Positions 7,031-12,864 of a stretch of DNA of 14,780 nucleotides are shown one piece after another. Origin of the DNA: JBAYGJ01 sp041666685 (lineage in GTDB: Bacteria > Patescibacteriota > Patescibacteriia > UBA10025 > JAHIVO01). Each line of letters opens with the position of its first letter. The first letter of the stretch is position 1. The notes below the pieces were generated by a model, which worked only from the letters and a program-made list of their open reading frames with translations, had not been told where the DNA came from and ran no database searches. The position numbers and the translations under genes were made by a program. The DNA lies in contig JBAYGJ010000023.1 in NCBI GenBank assembly GCA_041666685.1, positions 1-14,780 of the forward strand. The letters run 5' to 3'.

Positions 7031-7366
7031 ATGATAAAATTCTTTCCGATACTTTTGCTGGTGGCCGGCGGTATTACCCTGACGGCTGGCGATATATTCA
7101 TGAAGGAATGGGTGAATTCTAATCGGCGCTTATTTTATCTCATCGGGCTGGTCATATACATGATCGGCATGCTGTTCCTGGCACAGAGCTTCAAGCATAA
7201 AAATATTGCCGTCGCTTCAGTGATGCTGGTCCTGTTCAATGTCATTTCATTATCCATCGTCAGCTGGCTGTATTTCAAGGAAGGCCTGACTGGCTGGCAG
7301 CTATTTGGAATTTTGTTGGGGCTGTCATCTGTCGTGGTACTCGAGCTAACCGGGAAATCGGCCTAA
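7031..7366 (+). CDS. Small four-helix DMT/SMR-like transporter
   Basis: 111 residues with four hydrophobic segments (about 4-21, 33-53, 59-81 and 87-108), the size and layout of small multidrug resistance proteins or half-size EamA domains. GWQLFGILLGLSSVVVLE near the C-terminus fits the last helix of the DMT superfamily. Aligned by eye to EmrE through GDIFMK versus GTTLMK, the essential glutamate of helix 1 (EmrE E14) corresponds to Leu17; Asp21 one turn further on is the only acidic residue in that helix. It may therefore not be a classical proton/drug antiporter and could be a lipid-linked flippase subunit of the ArnE/F type. An acyltransferase gene begins 3 bases downstream. Confidence 0.75.
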   Translation: MIKFFPILLLVAGGITLTAGDIFMKEWVNSNRRLFYLIGLVIYMIGMLFLAQSFKHKNIAVASVMLVLFNVISLSIVSWLYFKEGLTGWQLFGILLGLSSVVVLELTGKSA

Positions 7367-7369
7367 CCC

Positions 7370-7984
7370 ATGTTCAATCTCTGGAAATTGTTCCAACCAC
7401 TCAAAATATTTATTCGGACCATTACGGGACAGGGCAACATCCCGACTGGCCCATGCATAGTCACCAGTAACCATGAAGGGCCTCTGGATACGGCAATAAT
7501 CATGTGGGTGCTCAAACGAAGCGTCCGGTTTGTGGCTGCTCGGCACCTCATGGGCACAAAAGGCCTCATGGGTTGGTACCACCGAAAAGTATTATTTTCC
7601 CTGGGTCAAGCCATCCCGTCTGGCGAACACTGTATTGAAGCGTGCCGAAAAGTTTTACACCATGGGCAATCAATCGGAATTTTCCCCGAAGGCGACATAC
7701 ATCCCAAATTACGCCAGTACCGGATACATACAGGCGCAGTGGTGTTATCGCACCTGACGCAAATCCCCATCCTCCCAGTTCGTATTGAAAATTCCAGCCG
7801 GCTGTGGCCGATTTATCCGCTTTGGAAAATAAAATTCTGGCGGCTGCGATCAATAACAGTTACAATCGGCCAACCGATTTTACCGCCGATACAGAACCGG
7901 CAGTTTTCCCGCTCACACTACCAGTCTCTCAGTGATACGCTGATAGATAACATTGTGCATATGAGTAATAATGAGAATAGCTGA
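7370..7984 (+). CDS. PlsC-type lysophospholipid acyltransferase family protein
   Basis: 204 residues. The HX4D catalytic motif is NHEGPLD (34-40; His35, Asp40). The substrate-binding FPEG motif is GIFPEGD (103-109), followed by HTGAVVLSHLTQIPILPV (120-137), matching the glycerolphosphate acyltransferase fold. The family moves an acyl chain from acyl-ACP or acyl-CoA to lysophosphatidate at the inner face of the membrane. It is somewhat shorter than typical PlsC and has only a weak N-terminal membrane-associating segment (residues 4-20). Patescibacterial genomes often lack full lipid synthesis, so it might remodel scavenged lipids; that is inference. It starts 3 bases after the DMT-like gene and ends the DedA group. 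A T-rich tract follows, but no convincing terminator stem. Confidence 0.88.
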   Translation: MFNLWKLFQPLKIFIRTITGQGNIPTGPCIVTSNHEGPLDTAIIMWVLKRSVRFVAARHLMGTKGLMGWYHRKVLFSLGQAIPSGEHCIEACRKVLHHGQSIGIFPEGDIHPKLRQYRIHTGAVVLSHLTQIPILPVRIENSSRLWPIYPLWKIKFWRLRSITVTIGQPILPPIQNRQFSRSHYQSLSDTLIDNIVHMSNNENS

Positions 7985-8064
7985 TTGAGACCTAAAATTT
8001 TTTCCGTATTTTTCTCCGACAGCCCGAGTACTCTTAAAGGGATAGCGAATTAAGCCCGTAATCA

Positions 8065-8093
8065 TTGACTTACTACGGCCCTTATGGTACCAT
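8065..8093 (+). promoter_or_regulatory. Weak promoter candidate overlapping the start of the GHMP-fold gene
   Basis: TTGACT (8065-8070) is followed after 17 bases by TACCAT (8088-8093), which overlaps the first codons from ATG 8084. If used, transcription would start near 8100 and translation would have to begin at ATG 8135 or 8159. An alternative is TTGAGA (7985-7990), 16 bases, TATTTT (8007-8012), which would allow ATG 8084. Confidence 0.25.
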
Positions 8094-10006
8094 TACCTGT
8101 CGATAGGAAAGAAACCAACAGAAAGCAATCACCTATGGTTTTGGCCAATCGCATCAGAATGAATTCTGCCAGCCTGCAAAAGGCATTTCCTGAAGTGTAC
8201 AAGGAATTCTTTTCCAAGTGTTCGACCGTGGTTTCTGCCCCAGGGTCATTTTTTTGGTCGGCGGGACTGGCAGTCCTGTACGGCGGGACTGGCATTATCC
8301 AAAAAATTCCCCAGCGTGTCTATGTTGGAATTGAAAAAGACGGCAGCGAAGACATTAAGTATGGCGATTATATCGCCTATGCACCGCACCAGCAGCAGTT
8401 TGAAATGTTTTTCCATGACCGGAATTTCGAAGTAAGGTTCATAAAACTCCTCAACCAGCTCCGCCATACTTTTCCAAAACCGGTTTCAGGAAAACTGCAT
8501 ATCCTGTCGGAGGTACCCCGCGGCGCCGGACTAAACCAATCCGGAGCAATTAACATTGCTATTGCCTCACTATTTGCCATTGAGACTGACTTAGCCACTC
8601 CAGCCAAACTCCTACAGCTGACTACTACAAAAACCCCGGAAATTATGGCTGACAAGACATTCCAGGCAATGCTGCGCTTTGCCTGGAAACTGGAGTCATG
8701 TTCACATGACGACGTCGGCAGTGCATCTGCGCCGTTCGCCTCTTTCATCGAGTCTACCACGCCTTTGATTTTCTTCTCCGAGCGCCGGTCTGACAGTTTT
8801 CAGCAACACCCAAATACCAGAATGCCCTCTGACATCCAAGGGCACCATGAAGTTTTCGATGACATCGCCTGGAACGGCTACCGCTTAAAGGACTTATGGC
8901 ATTGGCAGAACGACCTGACTTGGCCGATAGACTACGGGCTCTTTTACCTGGGCCAGCAAAAACACAGTGGCGTGTACCTCAAGCCCATGCGCATCGTCAA
9001 GGAAAATTTCAAAGAACTGGAAAAATTTGTTTCCGGTGACCTTAAAAAATTCTATGAGGCGCCCGACGAAGCAATCCCGGCCTTCATTGACCTGACCAAT
9101 ACCAACCACCAACATGGGTATTGGGAGCATTGCGTAGACTTCTTGATTATTTTGTCCGTTAAAGCAATCTCAGATCTGAAAAAACTCATCGAGAACGGCA
9201 CCTCTGAATCACTAGATGAACTGTGCGACACGGTTGCGCTGCAGGAAAAAGTATACGAATTCTTCACCAAAGGGCTCCCTACATCTGGCGAAAAAGACAC
9301 GTTGAGTCATATCAAACAACTTTTAACGGACAAAAACAATAACGGACTCCGAAGCATCCGTTTCTTGCCTGACCGGCCGGACGGCGGCGGAGACCTGCTC
9401 TTTATCGCTCCCCAGGGCTTTCTCCAGGACAACCTGGAACAGTTCCAAAGTGCACTGCGGTCGCACGTTAGCCCTTTGGCGCGACTTGATTATGCCTCAT
9501 GGATTGACGGCGAGGAATCGGGCGGCATCTGTATCGAGCAGGATTTCCGTCATACTATTTTTTCTCCCTATGTCACTCACGGTACAATCGGTGTCAGAGA
9601 ATGGCACGCTGACACGACACCGATTCAGCGAATTTATTCGCAAGAGTCATTTGAAAAAAAACGTAAAGACCTAGACCTACTGCTTGATCCATTTGAGCAT
9701 AAAATATACATCAAGGGGAAATTGCTGAACTCAAAAGACATTAAGTCGGCCAAGGGTACTATTGATATATTGAAAATTCTCCTGAACCATCTCAATGAGG
9801 ATGTCCGGGCATCAGACCTGCCGCCCTCAGCCTATGTGGAACGAAATGAAATGCAGAGCAAGATCGTCACCCCCCTCTGTTCGGTATTCCACTCCATGGC
9901 CGGGTACAAACTGCCCCTACATTTACAGGGCGGACTACGCAAGAATTTTACCATCAAATTCGAAACGCCAAACTTTTCTATCGGGTTAGTAGAAAAACAG
10001 CTGTAA
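8084..10006 (+). CDS. GHMP-kinase-fold protein with C-terminal winged-helix-like domain
   Basis: 640 residues. The N-terminal part has GHMP kinase landmarks: SAPGSFFWSAGLAVLYGG (51-68), like the APGK..L.GEHAVVYG opening of mevalonate and galactokinases; the phosphate loop VPRGAGLNQSGA (144-155), degenerate relative to PxxxGLGSSAA; GSASAPFASF (212-221), without the usual catalytic Asp; and GGGDLLFIAP (434-443), like the C-terminal GAGGGG loop. After a helical region (350-415) and the kinase C-lobe, residues ~528-640 form strands (LLLDPFEHKIYIKGKLL), helices (TIDILKILLNHL, NEMQSKIVTPLCSVF) and a final hairpin, as in an OmpR-type winged helix. A metabolite-sensing or kinase-derived regulator is my inference; a true sugar or mevalonate-type kinase remains possible. 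ATG 8135 and 8159 are alternative starts, and no clear Shine-Dalgarno site decides. A terminator follows at once, so it appears monocistronic. Confidence 0.8.
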   Translation: MVPLPVDRKETNRKQSPMVLANRIRMNSASLQKAFPEVYKEFFSKCSTVVSAPGSFFWSAGLAVLYGGTGIIQKIPQRVYVGIEKDGSEDIKYGDYIAYAPHQQQFEMFFHDRNFEVRFIKLLNQLRHTFPKPVSGKLHILSEVPRGAGLNQSGAINIAIASLFAIETDLATPAKLLQLTTTKTPEIMADKTFQAMLRFAWKLESCSHDDVGSASAPFASFIESTTPLIFFSERRSDSFQQHPNTRMPSDIQGHHEVFDDIAWNGYRLKDLWHWQNDLTWPIDYGLFYLGQQKHSGVYLKPMRIVKENFKELEKFVSGDLKKFYEAPDEAIPAFIDLTNTNHQHGYWEHCVDFLIILSVKAISDLKKLIENGTSESLDELCDTVALQEKVYEFFTKGLPTSGEKDTLSHIKQLLTDKNNNGLRSIRFLPDRPDGGGDLLFIAPQGFLQDNLEQFQSALRSHVSPLARLDYASWIDGEESGGICIEQDFRHTIFSPYVTHGTIGVREWHADTTPIQRIYSQESFEKKRKDLDLLLDPFEHKIYIKGKLLNSKDIKSAKGTIDILKILLNHLNEDVRASDLPPSAYVERNEMQSKIVTPLCSVFHSMAGYKLPLHLQGGLRKNFTIKFETPNFSIGLVEKQL

Positions 10007-10021
10007 ACACGGCAAAAAAAC

Positions 10022-10061
10022 AAACCCCCACTCCGGTGCCAACCCGGGGTTTTTCTTTTTT
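10022..10061 (+). terminator. Intrinsic terminator after the GHMP-fold gene
   Basis: AAACCCC (10022-10028) pairs with GGGGTTT (10046-10052) around a 17-nt loop and is followed by a T-rich tract (10050-10061, TTTTTCTTTTTT). It begins 15 bases after the stop codon. The A-run before the stem (10014-10020) could extend pairing with the T-tract. Confidence 0.7.
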
Positions 10062-10084
10062 TCTCCCTTAGTTTTCGCCGGCCT

Positions 10085-10127
10085 GAAAATATAGGATAAA
10101 AATGCCGATAAAATATAGGTTATTTTC
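10085..10127 (+). repeat. Paired 10-bp direct repeat with outer inverted arms (operator-like)
   Basis: AAAATATAGG occurs at 10086-10095 and again at 10110-10119, 24 bases apart. The block is also framed by an inverted pair, GAAAATA (10085-10091) and TATTTTC (10121-10127). It lies between the terminator of the GHMP-fold gene and the membrane/VWA operon, in a 284-base gene-free stretch. It could be a repressor or activator site or a folded leader; no partner protein can be named. Confidence 0.4.
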
Positions 10128-10219
10128 AAAAACACCTGTTATGGCTGGCAAAAAATATTGAGTTTTTCCAAGGGGCGTCTGGATTTAAGGTTACGGTTCT
10201 CGCGCTAGCAAACGAGGGT

Positions 10220-10249
10220 ACTGTCTCTTAAACACAGACATTAAACAGT
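10220..10249 (+). repeat. Nested small repeats in the leader of the membrane/VWA operon
   Basis: TTAAACA is repeated at 10229-10235 and 10241-10247 with a 12-base period. TGTCT (10222-10226) and AGACA (10236-10240), and ACTGT (10220-10224) and ACAGT (10245-10249), form nested inverted pairs. The block lies 27-56 bases upstream of the strong ribosome binding site. A short hairpin or protein-binding site is possible. Apart from this and the 10085-10127 repeats I see no gene and no convincing -35/-10 pair in 10061-10275. Confidence 0.3.
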
Positions 10250-10275
10250 CCATTAACAATCAAAGAATCAACCAT

Positions 10276-10281
10276 AGGAGG
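10276..10281 (+). promoter_or_regulatory. Strong ribosome binding site of the membrane/VWA operon
   Basis: A full AGGAGG lies 9 bases before ATG 10291. It is the only complete Shine-Dalgarno hexamer seen in front of a gene in this window, and it fixes the start of the membrane protein. Confidence 0.8.
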
Positions 10282-10290
10282 ACTTGCATC

Positions 10291-11358
10291 ATGAGTACAT
10301 TACTTATTACATTGGCGGTCATAGCGGTACTGGCCCTCATTCATTATGTCCAAACATGTAATCCGGACATTGAACGGAAAAATATCGCTGACCATCTCAG
10401 AAGACACAAAGAAAAAAACCCGAACCAGAAAGGCAAGGAAATTGCTGACAGCATCAACGCAGGCCTGGATAGCATCATGCCGAGTTACGAATACCACGAC
10501 ACCGTCGTGGCCAAACTAATAATCGGCCTGTTTAATTTGGCCCTGACCCCCCTGCGCCTGATTACCATGGGCTTTGTATGGCTTATCTGTTTCTTGCTGC
10601 AAGTTATCGCTGACGCCAAGGCAACAATCAGTGCCAATTTTTCAGAAAAAAACGGCAACCGGCCTGGCGATCTTGCGAAGGGGCTCATGCTGGCATTTAT
10701 CGTCATGATCATCCTCGCAGTCCTGACGGTGGCCAACTTCGAGATACTGAAGATCGGCCTGCCGGCAATCATGGCCGCTGACAAAGCCCCGATTCATATT
10801 CTCGGTATGAATATCTACGCCATCAACGTCCTGGCGATCGTGATAATCATGGGCGGATTCATCATGAGCCTGCTGGCCCACGAATTCCGCAGCAATACTT
10901 CCCACTTCGTAGAAAAATCAAGCTTCAAGTCCCTGCTAATGCTTTTTGGCCTGCTGGCACTATGCGGCGTCGAAGCAATCATTGCGGTCAAAAGGACAGA
11001 GTACGTGGGCGACGCAAATATTCTGAACACCCTACCGAACTTCGCCGTCGGCTTCATCTCCTTCATCGTCCCGTTCATCGCTGCCATATGCTTTGAATAC
11101 ATGAGCGCCTACCTCCCCTGGATGCTCGATGTCATGACGCTGATCGTCGTCGGTATTCTGTGGCTGCCATTTCTCTTAGCTGACGTAATAGTATCGTTAC
11201 TCATGGTACTGGCACTCATGCTGCTGGCACTAGTATCCTCGCTATTCCGGATGGGTGGCGATTCGGTCAAGTCGATGATCAAAAAATCCGGGCAAGTAAA
11301 GCCGCCCAATGCAAACCTGGCAGTCACTGCGCCGCTGCCCACGGAAGGAAGGTTGTAA
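10291..11358 (+). CDS. Multi-pass membrane protein of unknown function
   Basis: 355 residues. An N-terminal hydrophobic helix (2-20) is followed by a charged soluble segment rich in Lys, Arg and Asn (24-72). Further membrane segments fall at about 73-107 (long enough for two), 130-150, 174-196, 212-232, 250-271 and 277-318 (again long enough for two). The C-terminal 37 residues are polar. I recognise no motif or family. The layout of one helix, a ~50-residue charged region and a helical bundle could suit a scaffold or channel. It is translated from a perfect AGGAGG and followed after 1 base by a VWA lipoprotein gene, so the two very likely act together at the membrane. Upstream lies a long leader with repeats, suggesting regulated expression. 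Confidence 0.8.
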   Translation: MSTLLITLAVIAVLALIHYVQTCNPDIERKNIADHLRRHKEKNPNQKGKEIADSINAGLDSIMPSYEYHDTVVAKLIIGLFNLALTPLRLITMGFVWLICFLLQVIADAKATISANFSEKNGNRPGDLAKGLMLAFIVMIILAVLTVANFEILKIGLPAIMAADKAPIHILGMNIYAINVLAIVIIMGGFIMSLLAHEFRSNTSHFVEKSSFKSLLMLFGLLALCGVEAIIAVKRTEYVGDANILNTLPNFAVGFISFIVPFIAAICFEYMSAYLPWMLDVMTLIVVGILWLPFLLADVIVSLLMVLALMLLALVSSLFRMGGDSVKSMIKKSGQVKPPNANLAVTAPLPTEGRL

Positions 11359-11359
11359 C

Positions 11360-12064
11360 ATGAAATCAGTATTCTATATCTCAATCGGCTGCCTCTGCCT
11401 AGGAGTGCTCTCATGCTCCCAAGTCATTGTTGAGCAGCCCCGGTTTCTCATCGTAATATTCGACACGTCATCGTCAATAAACCAAAGGGCTCTGGATGAG
11501 GGTAAGACATTCGTGGCCGACCGGCTGCTGCCACTGCTGCGAGGCGGAGACAAACTAGCTGTCATGACGATCAGTGCAAACTCCTTTGACCCTCAGGATT
11601 CCGGCCAGTTCTACGTCTTGCAGTCATCACCGTTCTACCTCGACATCAAGATTGATTCGTTGAATGCCCAAATCGTGCGGCAGGCTCACCAGACAATCAT
11701 GTCGTTGCGTATCCAGCCAAAAATTTCTGCCAGCGATATATTGGGCTCAATTGCCAAGGCCAGCACGTACTTCAACGAAGACACTCTCTCCGAGAAGGTC
11801 TTGATCATCATCAGCGACCTCGAGGAAAATGTCTGGCGCCAAGGCCTGGTCGAAAAAATCAAGCTGACCGGCGTCCGCGTGTACGCGCTCTTCGCCAGCC
11901 ATCGGTTCAAGGGCATCACTGATGACTTTCAAGCCTACCAAGACAAGAAGGTGTACTGGGAGAAGCTCCTCCACTCGATGGGTACTACGAACTCATTCAT
12001 TTGGGACGATGACATCTCCCGCATGAAAATGGACATGCTCGTTGCCCTGCTTGAGAAGAAGTAG
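11360..12064 (+). CDS. von Willebrand factor A domain lipoprotein
   Basis: 234 residues. The N-terminus MKSVFYISIGCLCLGVLSCS is a lipoprotein-type signal peptide with the probable lipidated cysteine at Cys19. The mature part is a single VWA domain: strand FLIVIFDTSSS with the MIDAS motif DxSxS at 35-39, the third MIDAS loop SASD (123-126; Ser125 in place of the usual Thr) and the acidic loop IIISDLEEN (Asp153). VWA domains with a complete MIDAS bind ligands through a metal ion and often act as assembly or adhesion modules. The protein would sit on the outer face of the membrane next to the co-transcribed multi-pass protein. ATG 11360 lies 1 base after the upstream stop, preceded by GGAAGG (11347-11352). 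Longer in-frame starts (ATG-less region from 11309) would destroy the signal peptide. A strong terminator follows. Confidence 0.87.
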   Translation: MKSVFYISIGCLCLGVLSCSQVIVEQPRFLIVIFDTSSSINQRALDEGKTFVADRLLPLLRGGDKLAVMTISANSFDPQDSGQFYVLQSSPFYLDIKIDSLNAQIVRQAHQTIMSLRIQPKISASDILGSIAKASTYFNEDTLSEKVLIIISDLEENVWRQGLVEKIKLTGVRVYALFASHRFKGITDDFQAYQDKKVYWEKLLHSMGTTNSFIWDDDISRMKMDMLVALLEKK

Positions 12065-12095
12065 TATTGTCCTTTGTCACCAAACTCTTAAAACG

Positions 12096-12126
12096 TCCCG
12101 CATTGATGGCAGTGCGGGATTTTTTT
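12096..12126 (+). terminator. Strong intrinsic terminator of the membrane/VWA operon
   Basis: TCCCGCA (12096-12102) pairs perfectly with TGCGGGA (12113-12119), with possible inner pairs T12103-G12112 and T12104-A12111, followed by seven T residues (12120-12126). It begins 32 bases after the lipoprotein stop codon. Confidence 0.9.
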
Positions 12127-12170
12127 CTAAAAAATTTTACGCCATGCAGGCCGCTAGGTAAACGAAAACT

Positions 12171-12225
12171 TTCTATTTTAGTTCTATAGTGTTCGCCCAC
12201 CTCAACTGACATCTTGAAAATAGAA
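12171..12225. repeat. 9-bp inverted repeat overlapping a promoter (operator-like)
   Basis: TTCTATTTT (12171-12179) is perfectly complementary to AAAATAGAA (12217-12225), 37 bases apart. The right arm overlaps the candidate -35 hexamer TTGAAA (12214-12219) of the small ORF at 12287. The spacing suits a looped operator or a long hairpin. The rest of 12127-12213 shows no gene. Confidence 0.4.
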
Positions 12226-12242
12226 CATAAACGCCCTATAAA
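12214..12242 (+). promoter_or_regulatory. Sigma-70-type promoter for the small ORF
   Basis: TTGAAA (12214-12219) and TATAAA (12237-12242) are separated by the ideal 17 bases; each matches consensus at five of six positions. The transcript would start near 12249, giving a leader of about 38 bases with an AAGGA site. Confidence 0.55.
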
Positions 12243-12286
12243 CACTAACTTTGGCATTATAAAAATATCAAGGATGGATGGTTATT

Positions 12287-12364
12287 ATGAAAAGGTTATT
12301 AGGCGCACTCAGCGACCCCTTTGGGATTACTGACGACTCATACATGGTAACTGGGCAGTTCTAA
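12287..12364 (+). CDS. Possible 25-residue small protein or leader peptide
   Basis: ATG 12287 opens a 25-codon frame ending in TAA: it starts MKRLLGALSDPFG and ends SYMVTGQF. It has a well-spaced promoter (12214-12242) and an AAGGA site at 12270-12274, 12 bases before the ATG, slightly far. The peptide is basic at its N-terminus, otherwise mixed, and has no membrane helix. AAGGATG (12270-12276) is complementary to CATCCTT (12370-12376) just after the stop, so folding could hide the ribosome binding site. I recognise no family. It could equally be a non-coding transcript or chance; the combination of promoter, site and frame is the only support. Confidence 0.35.
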   Translation: MKRLLGALSDPFGITDDSYMVTGQF

Positions 12365-12415
12365 TTTTTCATCCTTAGGCTGGGAAGCTATCTTACTGCC
12401 TCATTTTCTCCTAAT

Positions 12416-12453
12416 AAAAAAGCCCCTCGCGCTATCGACCATGCGTCTGGGGC
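12416..12453 (-). terminator. Intrinsic terminator of the minus-strand RNA
   Basis: Read on the minus strand, GCCCC (12453-12449) pairs with GGGGC (12426-12422), and after a 2x2 internal mismatch GCGT/GCGC (12443-12446 with 12429-12432) adds four pairs including one G-U. Six T residues follow (12421-12416). On the plus strand no T-run follows the stem, so termination is minus-directional. Confidence 0.8.
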
Positions 12454-12780
12454 GGTGAAGAAATTTGCATAAATAATGATGTGTCCATCGTCCAGCCAGA
12501 CCCGAAAGCAGGACAGCCTGTAAAGAGGAATTCGCCAGAGGCAGTATCACCTTCCCTGTGGGCTAGTCAGGTACTCCGATATCCTTCTCTCACCCCGTTT
12601 GCAGTGGCGGGGCCGCCTCGAACCATCAGGCTCAGTTCTAAGAGATAGTCGATTGACCTGGCACAAGTTGCCGTCAGTTGACGGTCTTGCCTTTGCTGGA
12701 GCGGCTGCACGTTACCCGATTCTTTCAATTCGCATCCCCCTCTTGTGAGGACTTCGACGACATATCAATGATTATGCAAA
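12416..12780 (-). ncRNA. Unassigned structured RNA (~365 nt)
   Basis: On the minus strand this gene-free stretch looks like an independent RNA gene. An extended -10 predicts the 5' end at about 12780. Exactly there begins TTTGCATAA (12780-12772), which pairs over 9 bp with TTATGCAAA (12472-12464). A second helix pairs 12766-12759 with 12485-12478 (7 of 8), and a third possible one pairs AAGAGG (12744-12739) with CCTCTT (12528-12523). Local hairpins include CCGTC/GACGG (12683-12679/12674-12670) and CCCCG/CGGGG around 12611-12592. The RNA ends in a terminator (12416-12453). Size and a closing helix next to the ends recall RNase P RNA or tmRNA, but I find neither the RNase P core sequences nor a tag frame or TPsiC arm of tmRNA. 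It may be a very divergent known RNA or a new class. Confidence 0.55.
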
Positions 12781-12786
12781 GTACAG

Positions 12787-12823
12787 ATACTATCAGCGTA
12801 CGCTTTTTCCCCATGCCCGTCAA
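12787..12823 (-). promoter_or_regulatory. Promoter of the minus-strand RNA
   Basis: On the minus strand an extended -10, TGATAGTAT (12795-12787), places transcription start near 12780, the first base of the RNA's closing helix. A TTGACG hexamer (12823-12818) followed after 17 bases by TACGCT (12800-12795) is an alternative that would start about 8 bases earlier. The region lies back to back with the CapA gene promoter. Confidence 0.5.
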
Positions 12824-12829
12824 AATAAT

Positions 12830-12858
12830 TACACAGCAAGCTTAAAAGGGATTATACT
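12830..12858 (+). promoter_or_regulatory. Promoter of the CapA-family gene, leaderless
   Basis: TATACT (12853-12858) ends 6 bases before ATG 12865; TACACA (12830-12835), a four-of-six match to the -35, lies 17 bases upstream. The predicted transcription start coincides with the A of the start codon, and there is no Shine-Dalgarno site, so a leaderless message is likely. Confidence 0.55.
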
Positions 12859-12864
12859 GACAGT

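Noticed and set aside
12540..12640. Cobalamin riboswitch-like string (GGCGGCCCCGCCACTGC and AGGGAAGGTG on the minus strand)
   Set aside because: The pieces are in the wrong order for a cobalamin aptamer and no minus-strand gene lies downstream.
12550..12730. Group I intron core (GGGTAACG, GACTA strings on the minus strand)
   Set aside because: No matching P7 partner (TAGTC) and no interrupted gene around it.
12416..12780. Minus-strand RNA as RNase P RNA, tmRNA, SRP RNA or 6S RNA
   Set aside because: No GAGGAAAGUCC / ACAGAACCCGGCUUA pair (RNase P), no alanine-rich tag frame or TPsiC arm (tmRNA), no GGUCCGGAAGGAAGCAGCC loop (SRP), and it is too long and branched for 6S. A covariance search could overturn this.
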